A stretch of 64,000 bases of DNA from Pseudomonas sp. Leaf58 (GTDB lineage Bacteria; Pseudomonadota; Gammaproteobacteria; Pseudomonadales; Pseudomonadaceae). Each line of letters begins with the position of its first letter. Position 1 is the stretch's first letter. Made by a program: the position numbers and the translations under genes. The stretch lies in contig NZ_CP032677.1 in NCBI RefSeq assembly GCF_003627215.1, forward strand, positions 3,477,501 through 3,541,500. Reading direction: 5' to 3'. Shown one piece after another: positions 53,541-62,555 of this stretch. Under the pieces are notes generated by a model that had not been told where the DNA came from, ran no database searches, and was given only the letters and a program-made list of their open reading frames with translations.

Positions 53541-53972
53541 TCAATCCAGCGTTCGCTGCATGCGCACAAAACATTCGTCCTGCCCCATTTCGACGAAGCC
53601 GTGACGCTGGTACAGCAGCCGCGCCGGGTTACCGATAAACACCATCAGCCGCAGCAGCGGCAGGCGCCGCTGCGTGGCCCAAAGGGCCAATTGTTCCAGC
53701 ACCCAGCTGCCAACGCCGCGCCCGCGGTGTTCGGGGAGCAAGTGCAACTCGCGAATGAACAATGCCTGACGGTCCTGGCTGAGGCTGCAGAAGCCGAGCA
53801 CGGTTTCACCTTCAGTCACCAGCCACTGCTCGCGCCAGCCCCAGGCTTCATCGAAAGCTTCCTCGATCCACAGCAGGTCGTATTCGCGGTAGTACGGCAG
53901 CATGGCACGGCGCGTTAGGTCGCGGGCGAAGGTACGGTAGCTGTCATCGGCAGGAGTTAGTTGTAGGGACAT
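53541..53972 (-). CDS. GNAT-family N-acetyltransferase
   Basis: 143 residues from the ATG at 53972 (MSLQLTPADDSYRTFAR). Standard GNAT fold: ETVLGFCSLSQDRQALFIRE (strands), LHLLPEHRGRGVGSWVLEQL with the acetyl-CoA pyrophosphate loop, LPLLRLMVFIGNPARLLYQR and a terminal strand. The long N-terminal helix pair (MLPYYREYDLLWIEEAFDEA) is of the type seen in small-molecule acetyltransferases. Substrate unknown. It has a deleted copy 1.3 kb to the left. Confidence 0.85.
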   Translation of the reverse strand: MSLQLTPADDSYRTFARDLTRRAMLPYYREYDLLWIEEAFDEAWGWREQWLVTEGETVLGFCSLSQDRQALFIRELHLLPEHRGRGVGSWVLEQLALWATQRRLPLLRLMVFIGNPARLLYQRHGFVEMGQDECFVRMQRTLD

Positions 53973-54040
53973 CGCACAATGGGCTCTCGCGTTTGGCAGG
54001 TCTGGCTTGCCGGCGATAAGGCCGCTATAGCCAATATCAT

Positions 54041-54427
54041 TCATCGGGCATAACACACTGGCGAACTCCCAGGGCCACGTCGGTCCAGTTCATCTTCCAG
54101 CCATTCAGCCAACACCCGGGCATTGTTGTGCTCGGTGTTTTTGCCAGCATAAAGCAATGTCAGCGTGCCCTTCCCGGCCAGGTCCAGCAGCGGGTACCAA
54201 TGCTCGGGGTGGGCTGCCAGCTCGTGCTGGTAACGTTGGGTGAAACCGGCAAAGTCCACCTCACCCTGGTGAAATGCTTTGCGTAGTTCGCCCGAGGGGG
54301 CCACTTCACGCAACCACTGCCCGTGCAGGTCTTCCTTGCGTTTGTTACGCGGCCACAGGCGGTCGACTAGCACGCGCTGGCCATCGTCCTGCTCAACCGC
54401 ATCGTAAACACGCTTGCAGCGAATCAT
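54041..54427 (-). CDS. DUF488 family protein
   Basis: 128 residues from the ATG at 54427 (MIRCKRVYDAVEQDDG), GGGAGAAG upstream. DUF488 features: VLVDRLWPRNKRKEDL near 20-38, FAGFTQRYQHEL and LTLLYAGKNTEHNNARVLAE. Conserved cytoplasmic protein of unknown function. It diverges from the PiT transporter gene. Confidence 0.88.
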   Translation of the reverse strand: MIRCKRVYDAVEQDDGQRVLVDRLWPRNKRKEDLHGQWLREVAPSGELRKAFHQGEVDFAGFTQRYQHELAAHPEHWYPLLDLAGKGTLTLLYAGKNTEHNNARVLAEWLEDELDRRGPGSSPVCYAR

Positions 54428-54555
54428 GGGCTTCTCCCGCATTTACCGTCCGTCTTGAGCCTAGATAATTCATTGATCAAGGTCACGGCCGGTTTACCAA
54501 TTGTTTCTATGCTCAAGGCCTTCGGCACCCTTGCCCAACGCCAACCGGAGCCCCC

Positions 54556-56172
54556 ATGGCAACCCCGTCACTGGCCAGCCAGCCGCAACTGGCCCAACGC
54601 GACGCCCGCCCGCAGCTTGCCCACAAGCCTGGGCGCGCCACCCTGGTGTTGTTCTTCGCCCTGCTGTTGGCCGGTATCGCCTACACCGCCTGGAGCCTGA
54701 AACAGGATGTAACGGCCAGCGGCACGGTAATCACCACGGTCACGCCGTTTCTGCTGCTGGGCCTGGCGTTGCTGATAGCCCTGGGCTTCGAGTTCGTCAA
54801 TGGTTTTCATGACACCGCCAACGCCGTGGCCACGGTCATCTACACCCACTCGTTGCCGGCCCCGGTCGCGGTGGTGTGGTCCGGGCTGTGCAACTTCCTT
54901 GGGGTGCTGTTTTCCAGCGGCGCGGTGGCGTTCGGCATCATCGCCCTGCTGCCGGTGGAGCTCATTCTACAAGTCGGCTCCTCGGCCGGCTTCGCCATGG
55001 TCTTCGCCCTGCTGCTGGCGGCAATCATCTGGAACCTCGGCACCTGGTGGCTGGGCCTGCCTGCGTCATCCTCGCACACCCTGATCGGTTCGATCATTGG
55101 TGTGGGCGTGGCCAATGCATTGATGCACGGGCGCGACGGCACCAGCGGCGTGGACTGGGCCCAGGCCAGCAAGGTTGGTTATGCCCTGCTGTTCTCGCCG
55201 TTGATTGGTTTTGCTTGCGCCGCCCTGCTGCTGCTGGCGCTGCGCGCGCTGGTAAAGCGCAAGGCGCTGTACCAGGCGCCAGAAGGCCAGACGCCACCGC
55301 CGTGGTGGATACGCGGCGCCCTGATTCTGACCTGTACCGGCGTGTCCTTTGCCCACGGTTCCAACGACGGCCAGAAAGGCATGGGCTTGATCATGCTGAT
55401 TCTGGTTGGCACCCTGCCGATGGCTTACGCGCTGAACAAGACCATGCCCAATGAGCAGGCCCTGCAGTTTTCTGCCGTCGCCGAGGTAACCCGCCAGGCG
55501 CTGGTACGCAATGACCCGCAAGCGCCCCCAGCCGACCCGCGCCAGGTACTCAGTGCATTCGTGGCCGAACCCAAGGCCGGCCCGCAGTTGGTGCCCGCAC
55601 TGGCGGCGCTGACCGGCATGATAGGCAAAGAAGTCAAAGGCTACGGTTCACTCAAGCGCGTACCCGCCGAGGCCATGGCCAACGTGCGCAATGACATGTA
55701 CCTGACCAGCGAAGCGATCCGACTGATCGAGAAGCACCAGCTGGTGACGTTCGATGCCGACACCCGCAGCCATGTGCAGTTGCTCAAGACGCAGCTTGAC
55801 GACGCTACCCGCTATATCCCGCTGTGGGTGAAAGTGGCCGTGGCCATCGCGCTGGGGCTGGGGACCATGGTCGGCTGGCGGCGCATCGTGGTGACGGTAG
55901 GCGAAAAGATCGGCAAAACCCACCTCAGCTATGCCCAAGGTGCTTCGGCCGAAGTGGTGGCGATGTGCACCATCGGCGCAGCAGACATGTTCGGGCTGCC
56001 GGTGTCGACCACCCATGTGCTCAGCTCGGGGGTGGCCGGCACCATGGTGGCCAACGGTTCGGGGATTCAGAAGCGCACGCTGATCAATTTGCTGATGGCC
56101 TGGGTGCTGACATTGCCGGCGGCGATGCTGTTGGCGGGCAGCCTGTACTGGTTGCTGCACCAGATTCTCTAA
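54556..56172 (+). CDS. PiT-family inorganic phosphate transporter
   Basis: 538 residues; CGGAG just before the ATG. Proton- or metal-phosphate symporter. PiT signatures occur twice: GFEFVNGFHDTANAVATVIY near 80 and SFAHGSNDGQKGMGLIMLIL near 265, plus LGLPASSSHTLIGSIIGVGV and GLPVSTTHVLSSGVAG. About ten membrane helices, with a large cytoplasmic loop (about 300-415) between the halves. Confidence 0.94.
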   Translation: MATPSLASQPQLAQRDARPQLAHKPGRATLVLFFALLLAGIAYTAWSLKQDVTASGTVITTVTPFLLLGLALLIALGFEFVNGFHDTANAVATVIYTHSLPAPVAVVWSGLCNFLGVLFSSGAVAFGIIALLPVELILQVGSSAGFAMVFALLLAAIIWNLGTWWLGLPASSSHTLIGSIIGVGVANALMHGRDGTSGVDWAQASKVGYALLFSPLIGFACAALLLLALRALVKRKALYQAPEGQTPPPWWIRGALILTCTGVSFAHGSNDGQKGMGLIMLILVGTLPMAYALNKTMPNEQALQFSAVAEVTRQALVRNDPQAPPADPRQVLSAFVAEPKAGPQLVPALAALTGMIGKEVKGYGSLKRVPAEAMANVRNDMYLTSEAIRLIEKHQLVTFDADTRSHVQLLKTQLDDATRYIPLWVKVAVAIALGLGTMVGWRRIVVTVGEKIGKTHLSYAQGASAEVVAMCTIGAADMFGLPVSTTHVLSSGVAGTMVANGSGIQKRTLINLLMAWVLTLPAAMLLAGSLYWLLHQIL

Positions 56173-56222
56173 CCGCTGGAGTAACCCCTGTAAGATCGGC
56201 CTACAAGCTCGGTGGTGCCTGT

Positions 56223-56918
56223 TCAGCCGGGGATTTTAAGCCCGCGCTGCACCGCCGGCCGCTCGCGAAACACCGCCAGCACCCGCTGCACTTCCCTGAA
56301 CTCATCAAAGCCCACCAGCTCACGGGCGTCGTAACGTTCCACCAGGTTACGCACCCAGGGGAATATCGCGATGTCGGCAATGCTGTATTCGTCGACCATC
56401 CACTGCCGGCCTTTCAAATGCCGGTCCAGCACACCGAGCAGGCGCTTGGATTCGTTGACATAACGGTCCCGCGGGCGCTTGTCTTCATATTCCTTGCCGG
56501 CAAAGAAGTGGAAGAACCCGACCTGGCCGAACATCGGCCCGATACCGCCCATCTGGAACATCAGCCACTGCAAGGTCTGGTAGCGCTGTGCAGGGTCCTG
56601 GCTAAGCAGCTGGCCGCTTTTCTCCGCCAGGTACTGCAGGATCGCCCCCGACTCGAACAGTGGCAGCGGCTGGCCGCCCGGGCCGTTGGGGTCGAGGATG
56701 GCGGGGATCTTGTTGTTGGCGCTGAGCGAAATGAACTCGGGACTCAGCTGATCATCATTGTCGAAGCTGACCTTGTGCGCTTCATAGGCCAAGCCAATCT
56801 CTTCAAGCATGATCGACACCTTGACCCCATTGGGCGTGGGCAGCGAATACAGCTGCAAGCGCTCGGGGTATTTGGCGGGCCACTTGTGGGTAACGGGGAA
56901 CGCACTGAGATCGGTCAT
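56223..56918 (-). CDS. glutathione S-transferase, YghU/nu-class-like
   Basis: 231 residues from the ATG at 56918 (MTDLSAFPVTHKWPAKYPER), AAGG upstream. Thioredoxin-fold domain with LYSLPTPNGVKVSIMLEEIG and NKIPAILDP, LFESGAILQYLAEKSG (glutathione Glu-Ser), then an all-helical domain (LQWLMFQMGGIGPMFGQVGF, YSIADIAIFPWVR). The family has disulfide-reductase or detoxification activity. Convergent with the PiT gene. Confidence 0.9.
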   Translation of the reverse strand: MTDLSAFPVTHKWPAKYPERLQLYSLPTPNGVKVSIMLEEIGLAYEAHKVSFDNDDQLSPEFISLSANNKIPAILDPNGPGGQPLPLFESGAILQYLAEKSGQLLSQDPAQRYQTLQWLMFQMGGIGPMFGQVGFFHFFAGKEYEDKRPRDRYVNESKRLLGVLDRHLKGRQWMVDEYSIADIAIFPWVRNLVERYDARELVGFDEFREVQRVLAVFRERPAVQRGLKIPG

Positions 56919-57005
56919 GATCAGCCTTGCCTGGGGAATGAACCCATCACTGTAGAGACATCCCCGGCTGCTGACCATCACCGGCCACTCATCTGCACGG
57001 GCGGT

Positions 57006-57503
57006 TCAGGCTTGCCCGTGGGCCTTGAGCTTTAGCTTTTCGGTATCGACCCGGACGAACACCGAGTCGGCGGCCACGGTCAGCACATCGTCGGCCCAGA
57101 CTTCACATATCACCCGGCTCTTGCGCCCCACTTCGCCTTCCACCCGCGCCTTGAGCAACAGCTCGACGCCCATTGGCGTAGGTTTCAGGTAGGTCAGGTT
57201 GAGCGTGCCGGTGACGCAGTCGATGCGTGGCAGGCTACCCGGTTCGCGGCCTTCGTTGCGGTAGTGGTAAGCCATGGCTGTCCAGTTGGAGTGGCAGTCG
57301 ACCAGCATTGCCAACAGGCCACCGTAGACCAGGCCGGGCCAGCCGATAAAGGTGCTGTCGGGTGCGTGCCGGCACACCAGGTGAATGCCGTCGGCGTCCC
57401 AGTGGCTTTGCAGGTGCAGGCCGCTGGGGTGGGAGCAACCGCAGCCGTAGCAGGTGCCATCCGGCGCAGCCAGGGCCTGAAGGGAAAGGGAATGGTCGTT
57501 CAT
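57006..57503 (-). CDS. PaaI-type hotdog thioesterase
   Basis: 165 residues, AGGAAG upstream of the ATG. Hotdog fold: CYGCGCSHPSGLHLQ near 18, FIGWPGLVYGGLLAMLVDCH (the conserved Gly-Gly helix start), VTGTLNLTYLKPTPMGVELL. Probably hydrolyses acyl-CoA thioesters. The Cys-rich start is common in this subgroup. Substrate unknown. Confidence 0.85.
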   Translation of the reverse strand: MNDHSLSLQALAAPDGTCYGCGCSHPSGLHLQSHWDADGIHLVCRHAPDSTFIGWPGLVYGGLLAMLVDCHSNWTAMAYHYRNEGREPGSLPRIDCVTGTLNLTYLKPTPMGVELLLKARVEGEVGRKSRVICEVWADDVLTVAADSVFVRVDTEKLKLKAHGQA

Positions 57504-57524
57504 ACGCTTCCTGTGCTTATAGAT

Positions 57525-57547
57525 ATGGGGGCGCGCAACGCCCCCAT
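57525..57547 (-). terminator. hairpin after the permease gene
   Basis: 9-bp perfect stem ATGGGGGCG / CGCCCCCAT with a 5-nt loop, between the permease stop and the thioesterase start. Read leftward it is followed by ATCTATAAG rather than a T run, so termination strength is uncertain. Confidence 0.5.
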
Positions 57548-57560
57548 TAAAGCAGAAACA

Positions 57561-58943
57561 TCAGGCGGTCTGGGCAACCACCTTGGCGCGCCGCTGGGTC
57601 AGCGAAACCAGCAGGATGAACGCGGTTACCCCGGCGGTCATCAGCGTCTCGTAGCGGTAGGCATCGCTGAACAGCATGTAGCCCAGCACCATGACAATGG
57701 TGCCAATCACCAGCCAGGTCAGCCACGGGAACAGCCACATCTTCAGCTCCAGCGGCCGCCCTTCACGCTCGGCACGGGCACGCATGCGCAGTTGCGACAC
57801 GGCAATTACCAGGTACACCAGCAAGGCAATGGCGCCAGTGGTAGACAGCAGGAAGCCGAATACCTTGCCTGGGAACACGTAGTTGACCAAGCACCCGGCA
57901 AAGCCGGCCAGGGTAGAGAAGATGACCGCCACGGTTGGCACGCCCGAACCGGAAATGCGCTTGGTCACGCTCAGCGCCTGGCCACGGGCGCCCAGCGAAT
58001 AGAGCATGCGCGACGCGGTGTACAGCCCCGAGTTCATGCAACTGGTAACGGCCACCAGCACCACCAGGTCAACCAACAGCTTGGCGCCCGGTACGTTCAG
58101 CACTTCCAGCACGCGTTGGAACGAACCGACTGCTTTGAGCTGCGGGTCGTTCCAAGCCACCAGCGATACCACCAGGAAGATCGACGCCAAGTAGAAGATA
58201 GCGATGCGGTACACCACCAGGTTGGTGGCACGGCGGATCTTGTCTTTCGGGTTAGCGGTTTCGTCTGCGGCAATGGTGACAATTTCCGCGCCGAAGAACG
58301 AGAAGATGGTGATCAGCACGCCACCCAGCACGGTGCCGAAACCGTTGGGCATGAAACCGCCGTTGTCCCACAGCCGGCTGACCCCGGACACTTCGGCCAG
58401 CGGCCAAACGCCGAACACCGCCAGGGTGCAGACCACGATAAAGGCAATGATCGCCACCACCTTGACCAACGCGAACCAATATTCGAAGGCACCGAAGTTT
58501 TTCACGCTGATCAGGTTGGTGCCCGACAGCACCAGCATGATCAGGAAGGCGAACAGCCAGGACGGCACACCGGGGAAGTAGGCATGCAGGATATCGGCGC
58601 CGGCAATCGCCTCGACCGGAATGATCAACACCCAGAACCACCAGTACAGCCAGCCGATAGTAAAGCCTGCCCAAGGGCCGATGGCTTCGGAGGCATAGGT
58701 GGAGAACGAACCGCTGTTAGGGTTGGCGATGGCCATTTCGCCCAGCATGCGCATCACCAGCAGCACCAGCAGGCCGGTCATGGCGTAGGAAATGAGGATG
58801 GCCGGGCCGGCGGTGGCGATGGCGTTGGAGGAACCGATGAACAGGCCGGCGCCGATGATACCGGCAATGGAGATCATGGAAACCTGACGGGACGTCAGGC
58901 CGTGCTGCAGGGAGCGCTGTTTCTTGTTGTCTAGCGAAGCCAT
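57561..58943 (-). CDS. gabP: amino-acid permease, GABA-permease-like
   Basis: 460 residues, APC-superfamily (AAT family) with 12 helices. Motifs: ISIAGIIGAGLFIGSSNAIA (substrate carboxylate site), GEMAIANPNSGSFSTYASEA, FFGAEIVTIAADETANPKDK. The sequence reads as a GabP-type carrier. It is near a LysR regulator and a class III aminotransferase, which suits import of GABA or a related omega-amino acid; the exact substrate is inferred. Confidence 0.85.
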   Translation of the reverse strand: MASLDNKKQRSLQHGLTSRQVSMISIAGIIGAGLFIGSSNAIATAGPAILISYAMTGLLVLLVMRMLGEMAIANPNSGSFSTYASEAIGPWAGFTIGWLYWWFWVLIIPVEAIAGADILHAYFPGVPSWLFAFLIMLVLSGTNLISVKNFGAFEYWFALVKVVAIIAFIVVCTLAVFGVWPLAEVSGVSRLWDNGGFMPNGFGTVLGGVLITIFSFFGAEIVTIAADETANPKDKIRRATNLVVYRIAIFYLASIFLVVSLVAWNDPQLKAVGSFQRVLEVLNVPGAKLLVDLVVLVAVTSCMNSGLYTASRMLYSLGARGQALSVTKRISGSGVPTVAVIFSTLAGFAGCLVNYVFPGKVFGFLLSTTGAIALLVYLVIAVSQLRMRARAEREGRPLELKMWLFPWLTWLVIGTIVMVLGYMLFSDAYRYETLMTAGVTAFILLVSLTQRRAKVVAQTA

Positions 58944-59020
58944 GAAGAACCCTCGAATGGGTCGGCCGCAGCGAGGCGGCTGAAGGTTGGAGCAGAATTC
59001 TTATAAATTTCTGATAATCG

Positions 59021-59034
59021 TTGTTGTTGTTTTG
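59021..59034 (-). promoter_or_regulatory. possible Crc/Hfq (CA) motif in the permease leader
   Basis: On the minus strand: CAAAACAACAACAA, a strong AAnAAnAA run, about 80 nt upstream of the permease ATG. Crc/Hfq targets usually lie nearer the start codon, so this may be a leader-binding site or chance. Confidence 0.4.
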
Positions 59035-59198
59035 CAGATGCCGAAAGCGGGTACTGACCTCCTCTTCGCACGACCGGTTGTAATCGTTGATCCAGGTCAG
59101 TATTAATCTATAGGGCAGGGTCAACAAACGACCTTTTCGAAACACATGATTCCATTACGGAATGAACTCCTTCCTTTTTTGCTCGGTATTTGCCCGTC

Positions 59199-60095
59199 AT
59201 GTCCAAACGCCTGATGCCTTCGACCACCGCCCTTCAGTGCTTCGAAGCGGCCGCCCGTCACCTCAGCTTCACCCGCGCGGCCCAGGAACTGCACCTGACC
59301 CAGAGCGCCGTCAGCAAGCAGGTGGCGCAGCTCGAGGACATGCTGTCGCACTCGCTGTTCCAGCGCATTCGCCGGCGCCTGCACCTGACCCCAGCCGGCG
59401 CGCTGTACCTCACCGAAGTGAACAAGATCCTCACCCAAATCGACATTTCCAGCCGCTACATCCTCAGTTACGGCGACGAAACCGAAGTGCTGCGCATCGC
59501 CACCCAGCCCACCTTCGGCGCGCGCTGGCTGGTACCTCGGCTAAAGGGCTTTGGCGACCGTTACCCGCGTATTCACCTGGACATTCGCAACGAACTGGAG
59601 CCGTTCGACCTGGTCCAGGCCAAAGCCGATATTGCGTTTTTCTTTGGTCAAGGCACCTGGCCTGGGGCAACCTGCATCGAGCTGTTCAGTGAAGAAGTGC
59701 TGCCGGTGTGCAGCCCGCAGCTACTGGCCAACCACCGTTTCGACAGCGCCCAGGCGCTAACCGAGCACCGCCTGTTGCAGTGCGTGTCACGCCCGGAGGC
59801 CTGGCACGAATGGTTCCTGGGGCTGGGTTTGCACAGCCAGAACAGCTACCACGGGCCGCGCTTCGACACGTTCTACCTGTGCATCCGCGCCGCCATCGCC
59901 GGCTGCGGCATTGCCCTGATTCCACGCTACCTGGTGGCCGAGGAACTGAGCGAAGGCAAGCTGGTGGTGGCCTGGGACCATCCAGTGGCGAGCAATGGCC
60001 GGCACTTCATTGCGCATGCCGAGCATGCTGCCGAAGTGCCCAAGATCAGGGCCTTTGTGCAGTGGATTCGGGAGCGGGTGGCAGAGGGGGATTGA
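59199..60095 (+). CDS. LysR-family regulator, GcvA-like
   Basis: 298 residues from ATG 59199 (MSKRLMPSTTALQCFEAAAR); a TTG three codons earlier is possible and no clear ribosome site is seen. HTH near 22-60 (LSFTRAAQELHLTQSAVSKQ). The effector domain has TFGARWLVPRLKGFGDRYP, typical of the GcvA branch. It diverges from the permease and precedes the aminotransferase, so is the likely regulator of both. Confidence 0.9.
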   Translation: MSKRLMPSTTALQCFEAAARHLSFTRAAQELHLTQSAVSKQVAQLEDMLSHSLFQRIRRRLHLTPAGALYLTEVNKILTQIDISSRYILSYGDETEVLRIATQPTFGARWLVPRLKGFGDRYPRIHLDIRNELEPFDLVQAKADIAFFFGQGTWPGATCIELFSEEVLPVCSPQLLANHRFDSAQALTEHRLLQCVSRPEAWHEWFLGLGLHSQNSYHGPRFDTFYLCIRAAIAGCGIALIPRYLVAEELSEGKLVVAWDHPVASNGRHFIAHAEHAAEVPKIRAFVQWIRERVAEGD

Positions 60096-60103
60096 TGCCG
60101 TCT

Positions 60104-60137
60104 GTGCCGGCCTTTTCGCGGGCGAACCCGCCCCTAC
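60104..60137. repeat. single REP element
   Basis: GCCTTTTCGCGGGCGAACCCGCCCCTACAGG-type unit between the LysR and aminotransferase genes; core TTTTCGCGGGCGAACCCGCC. Confidence 0.8.
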
Positions 60138-60285
60138 AGGGATCGCACACTGCCCGGGCCTGTGGCGAACCTGTTAATGACCAATTCATGAATCCATGGA
60201 ATGACCGCAATCGAATAATTCGTTTGCGGAATAACCCGCCGGCACGCTTGGATAATAAGAAACTCGAACAAGGTCCGCGTGCCCC

Positions 60286-61536
60286 ATGAACCAGGAAAGT
60301 ATCAGCCAATCCATTGCCATCGTTCACCCGATCACACTTTCCCATGGCCGTAATGCCGAAGTGTGGGACACCGACGGTAAACGCTACATCGACTTCGTTG
60401 GCGGCATCGGCGTGCTCAACCTGGGCCACTGCAACCCGGCGGTGGTGGAGGCGATCCAGGCCCAGGCCAGCCGCCTGACCCACTACGCCTTCAACGCAGC
60501 CCCGCACGGCCCGTACCTGGCGCTGATGGAGCAACTGGCCCAGTTCGTACCGGTCAGCTATGCGCTGGCCGGCATGCTCACCAACAGCGGCGCGGAAGCG
60601 GCGGAAAACGCCCTGAAAGTGGCCCGTGGCGCTACCGGCAAGCGCGCCATCATCGCCTTTGACGGCGGCTTCCACGGCCGCACCCTGGCCACCCTGAACC
60701 TCAACGGCAAGGTCGCCCCGTACAAGCAACGGGTCGGTGAACTGCCTGGGCCGGTGTACCACCTGCCCTACCCCAGCGCCGACACTGGGGTTACCTGCGA
60801 GCAGGCCCTCAAGGCCATGGACCGCCTGTTCAGCGTCGAACTGGCCGTTGAGGACGTGGCCGCGTTCATTTTCGAGCCAGTGCAGGGCGAAGGCGGCTTC
60901 CTCGCCCTCGACCCCGCCTTCGCCCAAGCCCTGCGCCGCTTCTGCGACGCGCACGGGATCCTGATCATCATCGACGAGATCCAATCGGGTTTCGGCCGCA
61001 CCGGCCAGCGCTTTGCCTTCCCGCGCCTGGGCATCGAGCCCGACCTGCTGCTGCTAGCCAAGAGCATTGCCGGCGGCATGCCATTAGGTGCGGTGGTTGG
61101 GCGCAAAGAGCTCATGGCGGCGCTGCCCAAGGGCGGCTTGGGCGGCACCTATTCGGGCAACCCGATCGCCTGTGCGGCGGCCCTGGCTAGCTTGGCGCAA
61201 ATGACCGACGAGAACCTCGCCACCTGGGGCGAGCGCCAGGAGCAGGCAATTGTCAGCCGCCATCAGCGCTGGAAGGCCTCGGGCCTGAGCCGGTTCATTG
61301 GCCGCCTGACTGGCGTGGGCGCCATGCGCGGCATCGAGTTGGTCAACGCCGACGGCAGCCCAGCACCGGCCCAATTGGCCAAGGTGATGGAGGCGGCGCG
61401 GGCGAAGGGTTTGCTGCTGATGCCCAGCGGCAAGGCGCGGCACATCATCCGCCTGCTGGCACCGCTGACCATCGAGGCCGACGTGCTCGAAGACGGCCTG
61501 GATATCCTCGAGCAGTGCCTGGCAGAACTGAGCTGA
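60286..61536 (+). CDS. class III aminotransferase (GABA/5-aminovalerate type)
   Basis: PLP-dependent omega-amino-acid transaminase, 416 residues. Motifs: NSGAEAAENALKVAR (about 100-114), FDGGFHGRTLATLNLNGK, FEPVQGEGGF (Glu197), LIIIDEIQSGFGRTG (Asp230), LLLLAKSIAGGMPLGAV (PLP Lys259), GGTYSGNPIACAAAL. It probably transfers the terminal amino group of GABA or a similar compound to 2-oxoglutarate. The genome's main gabT is usually beside gabD; none is here, so this is likely a second, specialised enzyme (inference). Confidence 0.9.
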   Translation: MNQESISQSIAIVHPITLSHGRNAEVWDTDGKRYIDFVGGIGVLNLGHCNPAVVEAIQAQASRLTHYAFNAAPHGPYLALMEQLAQFVPVSYALAGMLTNSGAEAAENALKVARGATGKRAIIAFDGGFHGRTLATLNLNGKVAPYKQRVGELPGPVYHLPYPSADTGVTCEQALKAMDRLFSVELAVEDVAAFIFEPVQGEGGFLALDPAFAQALRRFCDAHGILIIIDEIQSGFGRTGQRFAFPRLGIEPDLLLLAKSIAGGMPLGAVVGRKELMAALPKGGLGGTYSGNPIACAAALASLAQMTDENLATWGERQEQAIVSRHQRWKASGLSRFIGRLTGVGAMRGIELVNADGSPAPAQLAKVMEAARAKGLLLMPSGKARHIIRLLAPLTIEADVLEDGLDILEQCLAELS

Positions 61537-61539
61537 AGC

Positions 61540-61842
61540 TTACAAGCCCAGCTCTTGCGGGGTGAGCATGTCGGACTCGAAGGCAATCCAGCCGCCTTCG
61601 AGTTCGGCGTGGCCGTTAACGATCGGGCCATAGTAGGTCAGGCCGTTCTCCAGGGTCACGCAGATGTGCGTGGCGTTTTTTTCCGGCGCCGCGAGCGTAC
61701 CGACGAAATGCACCTTTTTCAGGGTTTCGGTCACCGCCTCCAGGCCAACGCGCATGTTGGGGTTTTCCGAGGCTTCGGTATCCCCTCCGCGGTCTTCGGC
61801 GCTGATGGTGACGGTGGCGATGTACGGGTACTTGGTGCTCAA
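61540..61842 (-). CDS. conserved hypothetical protein, 100 residues
   Basis: Begins MSTKYPYIATVTISAEDRGG; no signal peptide or helix. Strand-rich, with HFVGTLAAPEKNATHICVTL and LTYYGPIVNGHAELEGGWIA. Typical genome codon use. Converges on the aminotransferase stop with only 3 bp between. Family not recognised; no function assigned. Confidence 0.75.
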   Translation of the reverse strand: MSTKYPYIATVTISAEDRGGDTEASENPNMRVGLEAVTETLKKVHFVGTLAAPEKNATHICVTLENGLTYYGPIVNGHAELEGGWIAFESDMLTPQELGL

Positions 61843-61912
61843 GCGGGGTTACCTCGGTGGGTGGGTAGGCGTATGGGCGCGTAGAGTACGGCAGGCGGTC
61901 TCCGTTGTCTCT

Positions 61913-61949
61913 ACCGGCCTCATCGCCGGCAAGCCAGCCCCCACAGGTA
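61913..61949. repeat. degenerate REP element
   Basis: TACCGGCCTCATCGCCGGCAAGCCAGCCCCCACAGG-type single unit; core TCATCGCCGGCAAGCCAGCC. Confidence 0.6.
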
Positions 61950-62056
61950 CTGCACCAGGCTTGAGGCCGATGCGGTGGGGCCTGCAACAGGTGATCTGAA
62001 GGGCCTGATCTGTTAGGGTGCCCGCCGATGCACGCCACACCACACGAGGATCCCGA

Positions 62057-62482
62057 GTGAGCGCCGAAGAACCCCTGATCGCCGACCTGTTCGAAGTCGA
62101 CAAACGCCTGTCCCTCAAGCCCGTGGTGGACTTCAACAACTACCTGCGCAACGCCTTCGGCGAAGGCCCGTGCCAGTGCCACCGCTGCAGCGAAGGTGGT
62201 GACGAAAGCACCTACAGCCACGCCCACAGCTTCACCTTCGACGGCCGCCAGTGGCACCGTCGCTTCGCCAGCACCTCCGGCAGCGATGTCGCCCAGGCCC
62301 TGAAAAAGGCCTGGCTGTCGTACACCAAGGCCGACCTCAACCTGGTCGGCAGCCTGGACCTGAGCACCCTCAAAACCTTCACCGAAGCCACCTTGCACAC
62401 ACGCCTGCTGGCCCTGCTACCAGCCAGCGGCCTGGCCCGCGAAGTGGATGGCCAGTGGATGCTGCAGGCACAGGTTGACTGA
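62057..62482 (+). CDS. conserved hypothetical protein, 141 residues
   Basis: GTG start at 62057, with GAGGA 6 bp upstream; the longer open frame has no such site. Product begins (M)SAEEPLIADLFEVDKRLSLK. A cysteine pair CQCHRC near residue 38 with nearby His (HAHSF) could bind metal. The rest is helical. Typical codon use. Precedes fusA2 by 73 bp. Function unknown. Confidence 0.75.
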   Translation: MSAEEPLIADLFEVDKRLSLKPVVDFNNYLRNAFGEGPCQCHRCSEGGDESTYSHAHSFTFDGRQWHRRFASTSGSDVAQALKKAWLSYTKADLNLVGSLDLSTLKTFTEATLHTRLLALLPASGLAREVDGQWMLQAQVD

Positions 62483-62555
62483 CGGCCCGGCGGCACGGCA
62501 GGATTCTGCCGGTCTGCTAACGTGGGGGAATCCGCCCACCCGCAGGTAGTCCGCC

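Noticed and set aside
57264..58934. 556-codon open frame on the plus strand
   Set aside because: Antisense to the thioesterase and permease; the translation is His/Gln-rich, typical of a shadow frame.
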